Assembly (NCBI GenBank): GCA_028284225.1
Contig: JANQSD010000022.1
Span: 227,777-291,776, forward strand
Length of the DNA: 64,000 nucleotides
Direction: 5' to 3'
Source: Arenicellales bacterium
GTDB taxonomy: Bacteria > Pseudomonadota > Gammaproteobacteria > Arenicellales > JAHEKD01
How positions within the stretch are numbered: the first letter of the stretch is position 1; each line of letters opens with the position of its first letter. Under the pieces are notes generated by a model, which worked only from the letters and a program-made list of their open reading frames with translations, did no database searches and was not told where the DNA came from. A program made the position numbers and the translations under genes. Below are positions 1 to 7,872 of the stretch, one piece after another.

Positions 1-438
1 CGCCAGCTCTGGCGCGCTGGCTGGATGCATAATCGTGTGCGTATGGTCTGCGCCTCGTTTTTAACAAAACACTTGTTGATTCACTGGCATCATGGCGCTA
101 ACTGGTTTTGGGATACATTAGTTGATGCGGATTTAGCTAATAATAGTTGTGGTTGGCAATGGGTGGCAGGCTGCGGGGCCGACGCAGCACCTTACTTCAG
201 AATTTTTAATCCGATAACTCAAAGCAAAAAGTTCGATGCAAAAGGTAACTATATCAGGCGCTGGGTACCTGAGTTGGCGGGCTTGGATACGAAATATATA
301 CACGAACCCTGGCTGGCAACAGAGGCTAAGGGCAAGCAAACAGGGCTTGAGTTAAATCAAAATTATCCGCATATAATTATAGAACACTCATTTGCCCGCC
401 AACGGGCGCTGCAGGCATATGCACAAATGCGCCGTTAA
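1..438 (+). CDS. phrB: Deoxyribodipyrimidine photolyase, C-terminal part (5' end outside window)
   Basis: This is the C-terminal ~145 residues of a class I CPD photolyase/cryptochrome-family flavoprotein, which repairs UV-induced cyclobutane pyrimidine dimers with blue light. The frame is open from base 1, and the ATG at 25 is an internal methionine. The family core is visible: MHNRVRM near the start, then GADAAPYFRIFNP and a KFD...YIRRWVPEL stretch, which line the FAD and lesion pocket. The usual HEPW follows before a short tail. The VWA gene begins 21 bp downstream on the same strand, so the two may be co-transcribed. A cryptochrome-like sensor cannot be excluded without the N-terminal half. 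Confidence 0.93.
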   Translation, partial: RQLWRAGWMHNRVRMVCASFLTKHLLIHWHHGANWFWDTLVDADLANNSCGWQWVAGCGADAAPYFRIFNPITQSKKFDAKGNYIRRWVPELAGLDTKYIHEPWLATEAKGKQTGLELNQNYPHIIIEHSFARQRALQAYAQMRR

Positions 439-459
439 CGGCAATTAATACGATTTTTG

Positions 460-1149
460 ATGGTTGCGAAAGATAAATCTATTACTCCGGTCTCGACTGA
501 GACGGATATTAATGCCTTTTTGCAAGATGCAAAGGCCATGACGCAGGCCAAAGAAAAAGGGACGGGGCGTTTGTTTTTTGCTATGGATGCGACATTCAGC
601 CGCGAACCAACCTGGGATATGGCTTGCCATATCCAGGCCGAAATGTTCTTGGCTACTGACCAAATTGGAAACCTGACTATTAAACTGGCTTACTATGGTG
701 GCTTTAACACCTTCAAGGTTTCAAACTGGGTGAGCAATTCGGCCCAATTACTGAAATTGATGTCGTCGGTGCGTTGTGAAGGCGGGAAAACGCAGATTGC
801 CAGAGTATTAAATTATGCACTACAACAGGCCAGGCAACAGTCTATTGACGCCATAGTGTTTGTTGGCGATTGTATGGAGGAGGATGCTGACCACTTGTCC
901 GATTTGGCAGGCCAGTTAGGCTTGCTCGGGGTTCCCATATTCATTTTTCAGGAAGGATCAAACACCACAGCCAGTAAAACTTTCAGGCATCTATGCAAGT
1001 TATCCAAGGGTGCATACTGCCGCTTTGACTCAGGCAGTGCGGAGCAACTCAAAGCATTGCTGGCGGCCGTGGCTGTTTATGCTACAGGCGGCAAGCAAGC
1101 TTACCTGGATTATGCGAAATCGAACAAAATTGCGGGGCTGTTGGAATGA
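460..1149 (+). CDS. VWA domain-containing protein
   Basis: A 229-residue cytosolic protein built almost entirely of one von Willebrand factor A-like domain. The metal-site motif is seen as FAMDATFSR (D-x-T-x-S type) near residue 45, and a central strand ends in IVFVGDCMEED. Such domains usually hold a divalent metal and mediate protein-protein contacts. No signal peptide is visible. A TTG lies directly before the ATG at 460, which I took as the start. The gene sits between a photolyase and a J-domain membrane protein. I recall VWA and J-domain genes occurring together in other proteobacteria, which hints at a shared chaperone-related task, but no specific function can be assigned. Confidence 0.8.
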   Translation: MVAKDKSITPVSTETDINAFLQDAKAMTQAKEKGTGRLFFAMDATFSREPTWDMACHIQAEMFLATDQIGNLTIKLAYYGGFNTFKVSNWVSNSAQLLKLMSSVRCEGGKTQIARVLNYALQQARQQSIDAIVFVGDCMEEDADHLSDLAGQLGLLGVPIFIFQEGSNTTASKTFRHLCKLSKGAYCRFDSGSAEQLKALLAAVAVYATGGKQAYLDYAKSNKIAGLLE

Positions 1150-1190
1150 CATGCCGCATTTACTGTGTCTCGCCACAATGATCATAGCCT

Positions 1191-1225
1191 GTCATTCTGA
1201 GCCGCGAAGCGGCGTGAGGATCTCC
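1191..1225 (+). repeat. Palindromic intergenic repeat (GTCAT...GAGGATC type)
   Basis: The element begins GTCATTCTGAG, contains a perfect GCCGC-GAA-GCGGC hairpin and ends GTGAGGATCTCC. It shares the GTCAT / stem / GCGAAG / stem / ATC layout of the elements at 2411, 12522 and 62536. It lies in the 199 bp gap between the VWA and J-domain genes. Confidence 0.7.
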
Positions 1226-1348
1226 TTATTGCCGTTTAGGCTTTTAATAAAAGTCAGTGAGCTATATCAAGCAGAGGCTGAGTTAAAAATACTAATGGAT
1301 ACTGGTTTTCACCGGTATGACGATATGGGTTACTAACGAAAAGTAGGG

Positions 1349-2062
1349 ATGTTACGCATATTCATCACCATTGCTGTTGTTGCCTTTTTGTGGTGGTTTT
1401 TATTTTCGTTTAATAAAGCGCCGGCAGCACAACGCAAGCAACTGCTGACCAAATTCTTGCTCTATGGTCTGGCAGGTGGTTTGCTGCTGTTAGTCGTGAC
1501 GGGGCGTGCGCCCTGGTTCTTTGCGCTTGTCGGCGCGGCAATACCTTGGCTACAACGTTTGCTGGTGTTGAAAAATGCTTGGAATGCGTTTAAGCCTAAG
1601 TCTGATTCTTCTGTCTCGTCCGGAAAAACATCCACGGTTCGCAGTGAATATCTGCAAATGAGTCTGGATCATGATTCAGCACAAATGAACGGCCAGGTTT
1701 TAAAGGGCAGTATGGCCGGTCAAGAATTAAATCAACTTAGTCTGGAGCAATTGTTGGATTTGTTAGCTGAATGTGCTGCTGATGCAGATTCGCAGAATTT
1801 GCTCACGGCTTATCTTGATTTTCGTTTTTCAGATGAGTGGCGCCAACATGCATCATTTTCTGGGGAGCCACCCGCCCAAGCATCAAATACAACCATGACC
1901 CAAGCGGAAGCATTGGCTATTCTTGGATTAGAGAGCGGGGCCAGTAAAGAAGAAATCATTCTTGCACATAAAAAACTAATGCAAAAACTACACCCGGACC
2001 GGGGTGGTTCCGAATATTTAGCTTCTAAAATCAATCAAGCCAAAGAATTCTTGTTGTCATAA
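1349..2062 (+). CDS. Membrane-anchored J-domain (DnaJ-like) co-chaperone
   Basis: A 237-residue type III J-protein. Two hydrophobic segments occupy roughly residues 4-17 and 36-65, followed by a Ser/Thr-rich linker and a C-terminal J domain of about 60 residues that ends the protein. The HPD tripeptide needed to stimulate Hsp70 ATPase is present in the sequence KLHPDRGG. This layout (membrane anchor, then C-terminal J domain) resembles the Tim14/Pam18-like bacterial family, so it probably recruits DnaK to the inner membrane. It is the last gene before the strong terminator at 2199. It differs from the DjlA-type gene at 38059 in lacking a TerB domain. Confidence 0.85.
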   Translation: MLRIFITIAVVAFLWWFLFSFNKAPAAQRKQLLTKFLLYGLAGGLLLLVVTGRAPWFFALVGAAIPWLQRLLVLKNAWNAFKPKSDSSVSSGKTSTVRSEYLQMSLDHDSAQMNGQVLKGSMAGQELNQLSLEQLLDLLAECAADADSQNLLTAYLDFRFSDEWRQHASFSGEPPAQASNTTMTQAEALAILGLESGASKEEIILAHKKLMQKLHPDRGGSEYLASKINQAKEFLLS

Positions 2063-2198
2063 ATCACATGATTTTTGTGAAATAGTTAACAGAACAGATT
2101 GTTAACAATTGTTACATTGTAATCGTGGCTGGCGAAAGAAGAAGAATAAACAGAAGAAGAATAAAGCCTAAACCACTAAGTTAAGAATAGGAGGATGT
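2063..2198 (+). other. Intergenic stretch with direct repeats; possible small-RNA body
   Basis: There is no gene here. The stretch holds two GTTAAC sites, a TTACA-T-TGTAA inverted repeat around 2112-2122, two direct copies of GAAGAAGAATAAA (about 2131-2158) and an AGGAGG at 2189-2194 just before the terminator hairpin. No good -35/-10 pair could be fixed. It may be a long 3' UTR of the J-domain gene or a small RNA. Confidence 0.4.
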
Positions 2199-2229
2199 GT
2201 ATTGCCTCAGTAGAGGCAATACTTTTTTT
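2199..2229 (+). terminator. Strong Rho-independent terminator
   Basis: A perfect 10 bp stem (GTATTGCCTC / GAGGCAATAC) with an AGTA loop is followed by a run of seven T. It ends transcription of the 460-2062 genes and/or of a small RNA encoded in 2063-2198. Confidence 0.9.
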
Positions 2230-2297
2230 ATGGGTAATTGCCAGCAAACCATGTAGCAATTCGTTCCCCGTCATGCCGGGCTTGACCCCACGGTCAA

Positions 2298-2450
2298 GGT
2301 CTCCATAATACCATTTGGGCATTAAGCATCGGTTACATTAATCCCATTAGAGGCTAAACCATGGAGATTCCTCGATCGCTTGGTGCCCACTCGGAATGAC
2401 AATGCTGTGTCATCCTGAGCAACGCGAAGGATCTGTTTGTAAAACCTTCT
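2298..2450 (-). repeat. ~150 bp dispersed repeat, inverted copy, no GIY-YIG gene
   Basis: Read on the minus strand, this segment matches 63194-63348 over nearly its whole length. The match includes the AGATCC...TCAGGATGACAC arm, the CATTCCGAG start, the GGTTTAGCtTCTGATcGGATTAATGT core and the CTTAATGCCC block. The other copies are at 62536-62675 and 62676-62815. The remaining gap down to 2560 holds a further palindrome and no gene. Confidence 0.85.
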
Positions 2451-2514
2451 ACCGTCACCATACTAGTGGAAAGCTGTATTCATAAAACTCTTAGGAACAT
2501 AATAGATTCCTCGT

Positions 2515-2540
2515 CATGCCGGGCTTGATCCGGCATCCAG
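2515..2540. repeat. REP-like palindrome (ATGCCGG/CCGGCAT)
   Basis: GTCATGCCGGGCTTGATCCG followed by GCATCC forms a 7 bp stem, ATGCCGG/CCGGCAT. A half-matching relative lies at 2269-2298. It has the same GTCAT-stem-ATCC frame as the other intergenic elements in this window. Confidence 0.65.
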
Positions 2541-2560
2541 ATGGCTGTTAGAGAAAACCG

Positions 2561-3229
2561 TTACCAGCCCGAGGGAAGTTTTTTGTGGATGGTAATTTGT
2601 TTGCTTTTGCTGCTGATATAACCGCCTTCAACCAAATCATGAAAAATTTTATTTACCATTTCTCTGGATGAACCGACCATATTGGCAATATCCTGTTGAG
2701 TTAACTTTTCTTCGACAATGAGCACGCCATCTTTTTCAATTGCCATTTTTAACAAGGTGTTTACAATCCTGCGGTAAACATTGCTTAACGCAAGGCTCTT
2801 AATGCTGCCTGTTAAATCACGTATGCGATCTGTCAATGCGCTGAGCATATTCATTGCAATGTCTATGTTGTCACGTAAACACTGCTGGAAATCACTGCGG
2901 CTGATGATTAAAAAGCTGGATGGTTCCAGCGTCATGACATTCGCTGATCTCGGTTCGCTATCCAATAACGCTATTTCCCCGAAATAAGACCCTTGTGGGA
3001 TGATGCCGAGTACTATTTCTCTGCCATTACGGTCAGTTAAGAAAGCTTTGGCACGTCCTTTTTCAACGACATAAAGCGAATCAGTATGATCTCCCTCGTT
3101 AATAATGGCTGCGTTTTTTGGAAAAGAACGCCTTATCGCATGTTTTGTGATGGTTTCTAAATCCTCATCCGAGAGGTTCGAGAAAAATGGCACTTGGCTC
3201 ATTAATTCTTTCATATGCTTCTCAGTCAT
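2561..3229 (-). CDS. CRP/FNR-family transcriptional regulator
   Basis: A 222-residue regulator. Residues ~12-130 form a cyclic-nucleotide-binding domain, with FGEIALLD..PRSAN matching the phosphate-binding cassette of cAMP receptors. A long dimer helix follows, then a C-terminal winged helix: LTQQDIANMVGSSREMVNKI is the HTH. There are no FNR-type cysteines at the N terminus, so a cyclic nucleotide rather than oxygen is the likely signal. The ATG is at 3229; the ATG five codons later is possible. The gene is divergent from the cyclase at 3454, with 224 bp of shared regulatory DNA between them, which suggests a signal-maker/signal-reader pair. I do not call it crp itself because the sequence differs clearly from the canonical protein. 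Confidence 0.88.
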   Translation of the reverse strand: MTEKHMKELMSQVPFFSNLSDEDLETITKHAIRRSFPKNAAIINEGDHTDSLYVVEKGRAKAFLTDRNGREIVLGIIPQGSYFGEIALLDSEPRSANVMTLEPSSFLIISRSDFQQCLRDNIDIAMNMLSALTDRIRDLTGSIKSLALSNVYRRIVNTLLKMAIEKDGVLIVEEKLTQQDIANMVGSSREMVNKIFHDLVEGGYISSKSKQITIHKKLPSGW

Positions 3230-3440
3230 TGTTCAACATTTTTCTTTAGTGACGTTCATAGGTTTAGTATAGCTTTAACTTATAAAACTACAAAAATTAA
3301 AATATGTTAATTCCCACATAAATATCAGTCATTTGCTTGGGATCATGGCTACAACGATCTAAAATAAGCAAATCAACCTAATAGGCGTTGGATTATTTGT
3401 TAATATTACGCGGCATGCTGTACCTAAGCAAATAAATCCA

Positions 3441-3456
3441 AAGGGAGATGTAGCTG
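3441..3456 (+). promoter_or_regulatory. Shine-Dalgarno and probable CTG start of the cyclase gene
   Basis: AAGGGAG at 3441-3447 is followed 6 nt later by CTG (3454), which opens the zinc-ribbon frame. An ATG-TAG start-stop pair (3448-3453) lies between them and blocks any upstream in-frame start. The only other upstream choice is ATT at 3460. The TTG at 3667 would remove both zinc ribbons. Confidence 0.65.
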
Positions 3457-6400
3457 ACAATTGAATGTTCAAAGTGTGGATTTTCCAATCCTGACGAAGC
3501 TCGGTTTTGTGGTGGCTGTGGGAATACTATAGCCTCTCTTGATTGCCAGCACTGCGGCAGCAGTAACCAGGCCGGTGCACGTTTTTGCTCATTCTGCGGT
3601 CAATCCCTAGCCGTCGAAACCAAATCAGAACAGACGCAGGAAGAATCGCAAGCGGAGCGACGCTTATTGACGGTTATGTTTTGTGATCTGGTTGATTCAA
3701 CCACCATTGTTGACAGTCTTGATCCTGAAGAAACCCGCTCCATAATCCGTAATTTTCAATCCCATGCCAAGCTTATTATTGAACAGTTCGGTGGACGTAT
3801 TACTGAATATTTAGGCGATGGGATTGTCGCTCAATTTACACGCCATGAAACCAATGCCGAGCGTGCAATTAATGCGGGTTTGGGATTAATTCGAAAACTC
3901 GAAGAAGAAAATATTATTATCAGTTCAACCGGAAATGCTGTAAAAGTACGTTGCGGAATTGCAACTGGGCTGGCCGTAGTGGGTGATATGCTGGGTGACA
4001 CTCGTATCCGTTCTGAGTCAGCCATTGGTTTGCCCTTGAATCTGGCAGCTCGAATTCAGGGTTTAGCCAACCCCAGCGAAATTGTGATAGCCGGTGATAC
4101 GTTTCGTCTGACTCGGGGATTGTTCGAGTTTGAAGATATAGGCAAACACACACTCAAAGGCATTAAAGATTCGCAACAAGTCTGGCGGGTAATCAAGGAA
4201 AAGCACGTTAGCTCACGGTTTATGGCAAATGCTGCCGAGATGACACCGATGGTGGATCGTGAGGATGCGATGGGCGTGTTACTAAATTGTTGGGAAAGCA
4301 GCAAGCGTGGTCATGCCGATGCGGTCATTTTTACCGGCGAAGCGGGTATTGGCAAGTCACGGATATTGCAGGAGTTGGGTAAAAAAATCTCTAAAGATGA
4401 TTTCTTTTATCTTGAATATCAGTGTGCACCTTACCACACCAATACCGCACTTTATCCCTTAACCAACAGGCTAGAGGTAGCAGCCGGTTTCGAGCGTGAT
4501 GACAGTAGTGAACAACGACTGACCAAATTAGAAAAACTGGTCGAGATGTCTTCTGAAGACATGGACTTTGACATGCCCGCATTTGTCAGCTTGATGGGGC
4601 TGCAGTCAGGCAAAAAGTGGCCAATGCCAAACCTTGATCCGGATGAAAAAAAGGAGCGTATATTCACAGCGTTAATCAAAAACATGTTTGCCCTGGCAAA
4701 GACTAAGCCACTGTTAATCAAAATTGAAGATGTACACTGGATTGATCCCACTACACTTGAGCTAATGGGACGTATGATTAAAGCCCTGAAGGGACACAAT
4801 ATTCTGTTATTGATTACATCCAGACCGGGATTTGATGCCGATTTTCTGCAGGAAACACATGTTACACGCCTGGAAATAGAGCGGCTGCCGCGTCAGTACA
4901 CCGCTCAATTGATTGAAGGTGTTCAAGGAGTAAAAGAATTACCCAAGGATGTCATTAACGAGATTATTCAGCGCACCGAGGGTATCCCTTTATTTGCAGA
5001 AGAGTTGAGCAAGAGCCTGATGGAAAGTTTACAAGCAGAAAGCGCTTCGGCCGACTCAAGTGTGCTAGTCAAAAAAGATATTCCAACAACCTTGCATGAT
5101 TCACTATTGGCCCGTCTGGATAGATTGCCCAAATCATCTAAATCAATCGCGCAATTAGCGGCCGTTATCGGCCGGGATTTTTCATTCGATTTGCTTGAGC
5201 ACATTGCAGATTATGAGCAAAAAAACCTTTATAAAGATTTAACGCCGTTACTTGAAGCCCAGCTGGTTTATCAGGATAAAGCACCACCCTATGCGGAGTT
5301 TTGTTTTAAACATGCCCTGGTGCGGGATGTTGCCTATGAAAATTTGTTGCAAAGTGAACGTGTTGATATTCACAAACGCATCGCCGAGGCGATTGAAAAA
5401 AATTACCCCGATATTATTAAGAAAACCCCAGAACTGATCGCACGCCACTTCACCGAAGGCAAGCAATACGAAAAAGCAGTCCAATATTGGTTACAAGCCG
5501 GGGAAAAGGCAAGTAAGCAGTTCGCATTATTAGAGGCCAGGGAACATCTTTCTACTGGACTAAATCTTTTAGAAAAACTTGAAGATAGCCAAGAAACCAA
5601 AACTAAAAAACTAGAATATTTAATAACATTGGGTCCTGTTTTAATGGCTTTAGAAGGATCAGGGTCGGAGATCACAAGGCAGAATTATTTAAACGCAGTC
5701 AATTTGTGTGATCAATTACCCGAATCAGCAAAACAATTTACAGCTTTATGGGGCCAGTGGCTGGTTTCCATGGATTATGAAGATGATCATGCATTCACAT
5801 GGTCAAATCGTATTCAGGATTTAGCACAAAGACTGGATGACATCGATCTCAAACTTCAAGCACATCATTGTCAATGGACAACCTACTTTCATCATGGTGA
5901 TTTTATTAATGCACATGAACATATAATTACCGGATTGAAGTTATATGATTTTGAGCAACATCACGATCATGCAAGTATTTATGGTGGACATGATCCAAAA
6001 GTATGTGGGACGGGTTTTCTATCTCATGCGTTATGGTTCTTGGGGGATGAAGAAAAAGCTCTGGAACAATCAAAGCAATGTTATGAATGGGCTGTTGATA
6101 TAAAACATAAAGGCTCTCTGTTTCATGCTGTTGAATTAAATTTACTTTTACAATTATTCAGAAAAGATCAAGCAGGAATTACATTATGGGCTAAAAAGTT
6201 ATTCGATATATGTGCTGAACTTAAATTGCCAGAATATGAGGGAAGACTTAAGCATTGTCAGGGTCTGGTCATGACCTTCAATGGGTCTTTAAATGATGGA
6301 ATTATTCTGATGCAGGAGGGACTAAATCAGCTAGTTGATGTTGGTACTACAGAGGACTATTTATTACTTTCTGAGATTATTGTTCAAGCATTAATTGCAA

Positions 6401-6759
6401 ATAATAAGCTTGACGATGCGATGGAAAAAATAAACTCAACAATTAGTATACTTGATTCACAAACTATTCAATATTGGAAGGCCGAAGTATTTAGGCGAAA
6501 AGGGAAAATATTATTTTTGTTAGGAAATAACTTAGAGGCATTAGAGTCCTACAAAATAGCCTTGAATACTGCCATAGACCAAAAAGCCAAACCGCTCGAA
6601 TTTAGGGCAATGATTAGTTTATGTGAACTTTATCAATCAACCGGCTTATTTCCCGAATCAAAAGAGATTTTGATTGATGCATATAAACAAGATAGTGAAA
6701 GCTCTATATCTAAAGAACTTCTCAGGGCTAAATCAATTCTAGATGAAATTTGCGGCTAA
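3454..6759 (+). CDS. Zinc-ribbon / class III nucleotide cyclase / AAA ATPase / TPR-like protein
   Basis: A giant signalling protein of about 1101 residues. The domains in order are two zinc ribbons (C5-C8/C19-C22 and C31-C34/C45-C48) and a class III adenylate/guanylate cyclase domain (~73-245) with MFCDLVDST, YLGDGIVAQF and NLAARIQ supplying the metal aspartates and the Asn/Arg pair. Next comes a STAND/AAA_16-like ATPase with Walker A GEAGIGKS (~295-302) and Walker B LLIKIEDVHW (~415-424), then a long helical, TPR-like C terminus (~620-1101). Family members make cAMP (or cGMP) under control of the sensor ATPase. The start is inferred as CTG at 3454; no ATG in frame exists before the cyclase domain. 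It is divergent from the CRP-like gene. Confidence 0.88.
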   Translation: MTIECSKCGFSNPDEARFCGGCGNTIASLDCQHCGSSNQAGARFCSFCGQSLAVETKSEQTQEESQAERRLLTVMFCDLVDSTTIVDSLDPEETRSIIRNFQSHAKLIIEQFGGRITEYLGDGIVAQFTRHETNAERAINAGLGLIRKLEEENIIISSTGNAVKVRCGIATGLAVVGDMLGDTRIRSESAIGLPLNLAARIQGLANPSEIVIAGDTFRLTRGLFEFEDIGKHTLKGIKDSQQVWRVIKEKHVSSRFMANAAEMTPMVDREDAMGVLLNCWESSKRGHADAVIFTGEAGIGKSRILQELGKKISKDDFFYLEYQCAPYHTNTALYPLTNRLEVAAGFERDDSSEQRLTKLEKLVEMSSEDMDFDMPAFVSLMGLQSGKKWPMPNLDPDEKKERIFTALIKNMFALAKTKPLLIKIEDVHWIDPTTLELMGRMIKALKGHNILLLITSRPGFDADFLQETHVTRLEIERLPRQYTAQLIEGVQGVKELPKDVINEIIQRTEGIPLFAEELSKSLMESLQAESASADSSVLVKKDIPTTLHDSLLARLDRLPKSSKSIAQLAAVIGRDFSFDLLEHIADYEQKNLYKDLTPLLEAQLVYQDKAPPYAEFCFKHALVRDVAYENLLQSERVDIHKRIAEAIEKNYPDIIKKTPELIARHFTEGKQYEKAVQYWLQAGEKASKQFALLEAREHLSTGLNLLEKLEDSQETKTKKLEYLITLGPVLMALEGSGSEITRQNYLNAVNLCDQLPESAKQFTALWGQWLVSMDYEDDHAFTWSNRIQDLAQRLDDIDLKLQAHHCQWTTYFHHGDFINAHEHIITGLKLYDFEQHHDHASIYGGHDPKVCGTGFLSHALWFLGDEEKALEQSKQCYEWAVDIKHKGSLFHAVELNLLLQLFRKDQAGITLWAKKLFDICAELKLPEYEGRLKHCQGLVMTFNGSLNDGIILMQEGLNQLVDVGTTEDYLLLSEIIVQALIANNKLDDAMEKINSTISILDSQTIQYWKAEVFRRKGKILFLLGNNLEALESYKIALNTAIDQKAKPLEFRAMISLCELYQSTGLFPESKEILIDAYKQDSESSISKELLRAKSILDEICG

Positions 6760-6772
6760 GATATAAAATTTA

Positions 6773-7453
6773 CTAATCTTGATGAGCTCCAACCATTTTA
6801 GAACGGGCCGCCATTTTAGAACGGGCCGCCATTTTAGAACGTGATGCCATTTTAGAACGAGCCGCTAGCTTAGAGCGTGATGTCATGAACCCTTCATCAT
6901 CACAAGGCTCAAGCAAGATTTCTTTAAATGTGCCTATATCCAGGTCAATGCAAATTGATTTGTCATGTCTGTCGATTTTCCAGACTCGAATATCGCTGCC
7001 GAAGCGCCAGTCTTTGCCTTCTATGCCTGTATTTCGGGTTAGAAACCTTGGCAAGCCTGAGGCACTGTCAACTTCTTCGGGTGGAATGCCGTTACCCCAG
7101 ACCATGTAAATTAAAGGATAGTCAAGCTTGTAATAATTTCCCTCGTAGGAAAAACTGTATATTCTGGCTAAGATAGGTTCCAATCCTTGACCACTACTGA
7201 TATCTGAAGCAGTCGGAATGGTGTTATCACAATTGTCGTCAAGTTCCTCTCCAAAGCGGATACGTCGGTATTCTTGTTCCAGGGTTCCTGGCGGCATTGG
7301 GGAATCACCGTTTGCATCAGCAGTTGCGTTATAAGGGGTTTGATTCAATTCATCCAGAGCTAATCGTAGCCCTCTGAATTTTTTCCCAAAAAGATAAATT
7401 TTAGTAGGCTCGTAGAGGTCTTCGGAAAGAAGTTGAAGTGGGTCTAGCGCCAT
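6773..7453 (-). CDS. Hypothetical protein with a C-terminal six-residue repeat tail
   Basis: A 226-residue protein I do not recognise. It has no signal peptide or membrane segment. The first ~190 residues look globular and mixed in composition, with several Trp/Tyr-rich strands. The last ~35 residues are five tandem copies of R-S-K-M/L-A-A/S/T, a strongly basic tail encoded by 18 bp repeats. A good GGAGG lies 7 nt before the ATG, so the gene is likely expressed. It is convergent with the cyclase gene (13 bp between stops). The tail could bind nucleic acid, membrane or a partner; that is a guess. Confidence 0.6.
   Translation of the reverse strand: MALDPLQLLSEDLYEPTKIYLFGKKFRGLRLALDELNQTPYNATADANGDSPMPPGTLEQEYRRIRFGEELDDNCDNTIPTASDISSGQGLEPILARIYSFSYEGNYYKLDYPLIYMVWGNGIPPEEVDSASGLPRFLTRNTGIEGKDWRFGSDIRVWKIDRHDKSICIDLDIGTFKEILLEPCDDEGFMTSRSKLAARSKMASRSKMAARSKMAARSKMVGAHQD
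6793..6882 (-). repeat. Five tandem 18 bp repeats inside the coding sequence
   Basis: Five in-frame 18 bp units start at 6793, 6811, 6829, 6847 and 6865. Units 1 and 2 are identical (CCATTTTAGAACGGGCCG). Units 3 and 4 differ by a few bases, and unit 5 is the most diverged. Each encodes one RSKxAx hexapeptide. This is a slippage-prone, probably length-variable tract. Confidence 0.92.
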
Positions 7454-7872
7454 AGAGTGCCTCCATTTATTTATTATTGGTTCAGTATTTAATTATATTA
7501 ACATAAAGATAACAAAAATTTGACTCAATGTCTTGAGGCATTTTGATTGAATGTAGATGGATGCGGGATATTCACTCCAGCTTCGGTAATGACTTTGTGG
7601 GTTTTATTTACTTAAGTTTGATATGTTTTGTTTAACTCTTAAATTCTCATTGAAAGGGGGAAAACGTAATATTCCTCGGTAATTCATGCTGAGTGAAAAC
7701 GTTATCAAAGCTAAAATAATTCGGGCAAGATAGTTGGAGTGACAAATGAGTCATGTTATTGAAGCGTTATGTTAAGTTGATCTGATTGATGCATCGACTA
7801 ACATCTGATTTCAAGCCACAACAAAAACTCGGAAGATAAACGAGATACTAATCAGATTGTCTTTGCGCCCTG
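7454..7872. other. Gene-free stretch, nothing recognised
   Basis: This 419 bp AT-rich gap separates two minus-strand genes. I found no RNA gene, no clear terminator, no copy of the dispersed repeats and no convincing small reading frame. It presumably carries the promoter of the 6773-7453 gene. Confidence 0.5.

Noticed and set aside
1010-1336. 108-codon frame overlapping the VWA gene and the following gap
   Set aside because: It overlaps a clear domain gene in another frame and translates a palindromic repeat; composition is not protein-like.
6793-6882. 18 bp repeats as a non-coding or CRISPR-like array
   Set aside because: All units keep frame within an open gene and have no spacers.
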